Shown here piece by piece: positions 62,706 through 64,000 of a DNA stretch of 64,000 nucleotides. The translations under genes were made by a program, and so were the position numbers. Under the pieces are notes generated by a model. It was not told where the DNA came from, ran no database searches, and saw nothing but the letters and a program-made list of their open reading frames with translations. Source of the DNA: Paludibacteraceae bacterium (lineage in GTDB: Bacteria; Bacteroidota; Bacteroidia; Bacteroidales; Paludibacteraceae); assembly GCA_905235225.1 (NCBI GenBank), contig CAJOKE010000018.1:1-64000 (forward strand). Reading direction: 5' to 3'. Within the stretch, counting starts at the first letter, position 1, and each line of letters starts with the position of its first letter.

Positions 62706-62911
62706 AACACTATAATTTCCAAATTCCGTGCAAAGATAATACATTTTCACCACATACACAAATATGCCCGGACTTTTCCTGCATATTGGCTCCAAATTAC
62801 AATGTACACGCAAAAAAAAGATAAAAATGACTACAAAAATGTTTTTTTCAGGCAAAATATTGCATATATCCGAAAAATGTGTTACCTTTGTGCGCTGATT
62901 GGTTGACGAAA

Positions 62912-63562
62912 ATGAAAACTGTTAAAACATTGGAGAGGCTGATGGCGGAACGCCTGTTAGCTCTCAAGGCGATAAAGTTTCAGCCGACAAGTCCGTTCCT
63001 GTGGGGAAATGGATGGGAATCGCCCATCTATTGCGATGACCGAAAGATTTTGTCATACCCTAAAGAACGAGATTTCCTGAAATTGGAAATGTCACGCGTT
63101 TTGGCGGAAACGTTTCCATCGGTAGATGTGATTGCCGGTATTGCAACAAATGCGATTGCTGCAGGCGTACTGGTGGCTCACCAGCTTAGTTTACCGTTTA
63201 TTTACGCATATCCGTTTCCAAAAGACCATGGATTGGAGAATCAGATTGAAGGAGATCTGCGTCCGCACCAGAATGTCGTGATTATAGAAAACCAAGTGGC
63301 TATTGGTGATAATTGCCAAAAGGTTATTGAAGCTATTCGTAACAACGGCTGTAATGTTTTAGGGGTGGTTACACTTATGGATTATGAATTGGAGTTAGGA
63401 CACCAGGTACTCGCTGACGCTAATGTACCGTTAGTGCCGCTGACTAATTTCTCCACCCTCATGGATACCGCCAAAGAACTTGGTTACATATCCCTCGACA
63501 CTGCAAAAATCGTTAATACGTGGCATAAAGACCCAGATAAATGGACTAAAAAACATGTCTGA
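62912..63562 (+). CDS. pyrE: Orotate phosphoribosyltransferase
   Basis: TSPFLWGNGWESPIYCDDRKILSYP; VVIIENQVAIGDNCQKVIEAIR. Confidence 0.93.
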   Translation: MKTVKTLERLMAERLLALKAIKFQPTSPFLWGNGWESPIYCDDRKILSYPKERDFLKLEMSRVLAETFPSVDVIAGIATNAIAAGVLVAHQLSLPFIYAYPFPKDHGLENQIEGDLRPHQNVVIIENQVAIGDNCQKVIEAIRNNGCNVLGVVTLMDYELELGHQVLADANVPLVPLTNFSTLMDTAKELGYISLDTAKIVNTWHKDPDKWTKKHV

Positions 63563-63986
63563 ACAAAAATACGAAAGCAAAATACAATCTATACCGGCTC
63601 CGGTAGCGCAGATTTACCCTGTTTTGAGTAATCTTAATAACCTCAACAGGGTCAAAGACATGCTGCCCGCAGATAAAGTGTCCGACTTGGAGATTTCCGA
63701 GGATGTAATTAAAATGAAAGTGGACGGATTGGGACAAAAGGTAGCGATACGAATCGTCGAACGAATTGATAATGACACTATCAAATTCGGGCTTGATAAT
63801 GTTCCCATGGACGTGCATTTCTGGATTCAACTCAAAGAAGTTTCCTCTGCGGATACCCGTGTCAAACTCACAGTCAAAGCGGATATTCCCATGTTCTTCC
63901 GCATGATGTTAGAATCAAAAATACAAAAAGGCTTGGATGACGCAGCCATAATGCTCACACAATTCCCATATTCTCAATGGTCATGA
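63555..63986 (+). CDS. SRPBCC/START-like polyketide cyclase family protein
   Basis: KYESKIQSIPAPVAQIYPVLSNLNNLNRVKDMLP; overlaps the pyrE end by 8 nt. Confidence 0.75.
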   Translation: MSEQKYESKIQSIPAPVAQIYPVLSNLNNLNRVKDMLPADKVSDLEISEDVIKMKVDGLGQKVAIRIVERIDNDTIKFGLDNVPMDVHFWIQLKEVSSADTRVKLTVKADIPMFFRMMLESKIQKGLDDAAIMLTQFPYSQWS

Positions 63987-64000
63987 AACGATTACATGTA
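63984..64000 (+). CDS. Start of a further CDS truncated by the window (MKRLHV...)
   Basis: ATG overlapping the preceding TGA; only about 6 codons visible. Confidence 0.35.

Overview
This 64 kb window is a gene-dense chromosomal segment from a Bacteroidales/Bacteroidota member. The lineage call rests on TTTG-N19/20-TAnnTTTG promoters, DUF4270, a GldK/PorK-like lipoprotein, a short glycogen synthase-like protein next to panC, and a truncated sorting-type C-terminus. Most of it is housekeeping: dtd, maf, ackA, pta, menA/ubiE, rplY, pth, nth, recA, topA, floA, recJ, tdk, priA, pgk, ddl, pfkA, metG, cdaA, folP, gcvH, panC, pdxB, proS, pyrE, four tRNAs, and one type II restriction-modification pair. 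The most unusual signal is intergenic. At least seven loci carry short arrays of direct repeats with an exact 11-bp period. Unit sequence differs between most loci but is shared or homogenised within a locus, and units recur between some distant loci. Two copies 9.7 kb apart are near-identical, inverted, and differ by an apparent unit swap. Six of the seven arrays lie near terminator-like hairpins. I know of no named family matching this; novelty is unverified. Other points of interest are a type II restriction enzyme whose C-terminus continues in another frame, an RNase R lacking its N-terminal domains with a promoter where they would be encoded, a 1630-aa modular secreted protein splitting pta from ackA, a receiver-less OmpR-type regulator, extended promoter motifs, an antisense promoter at the 3' end of metG, and an intragenic promoter in pdxB. 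All calls are from reading the sequence; no database search was run.
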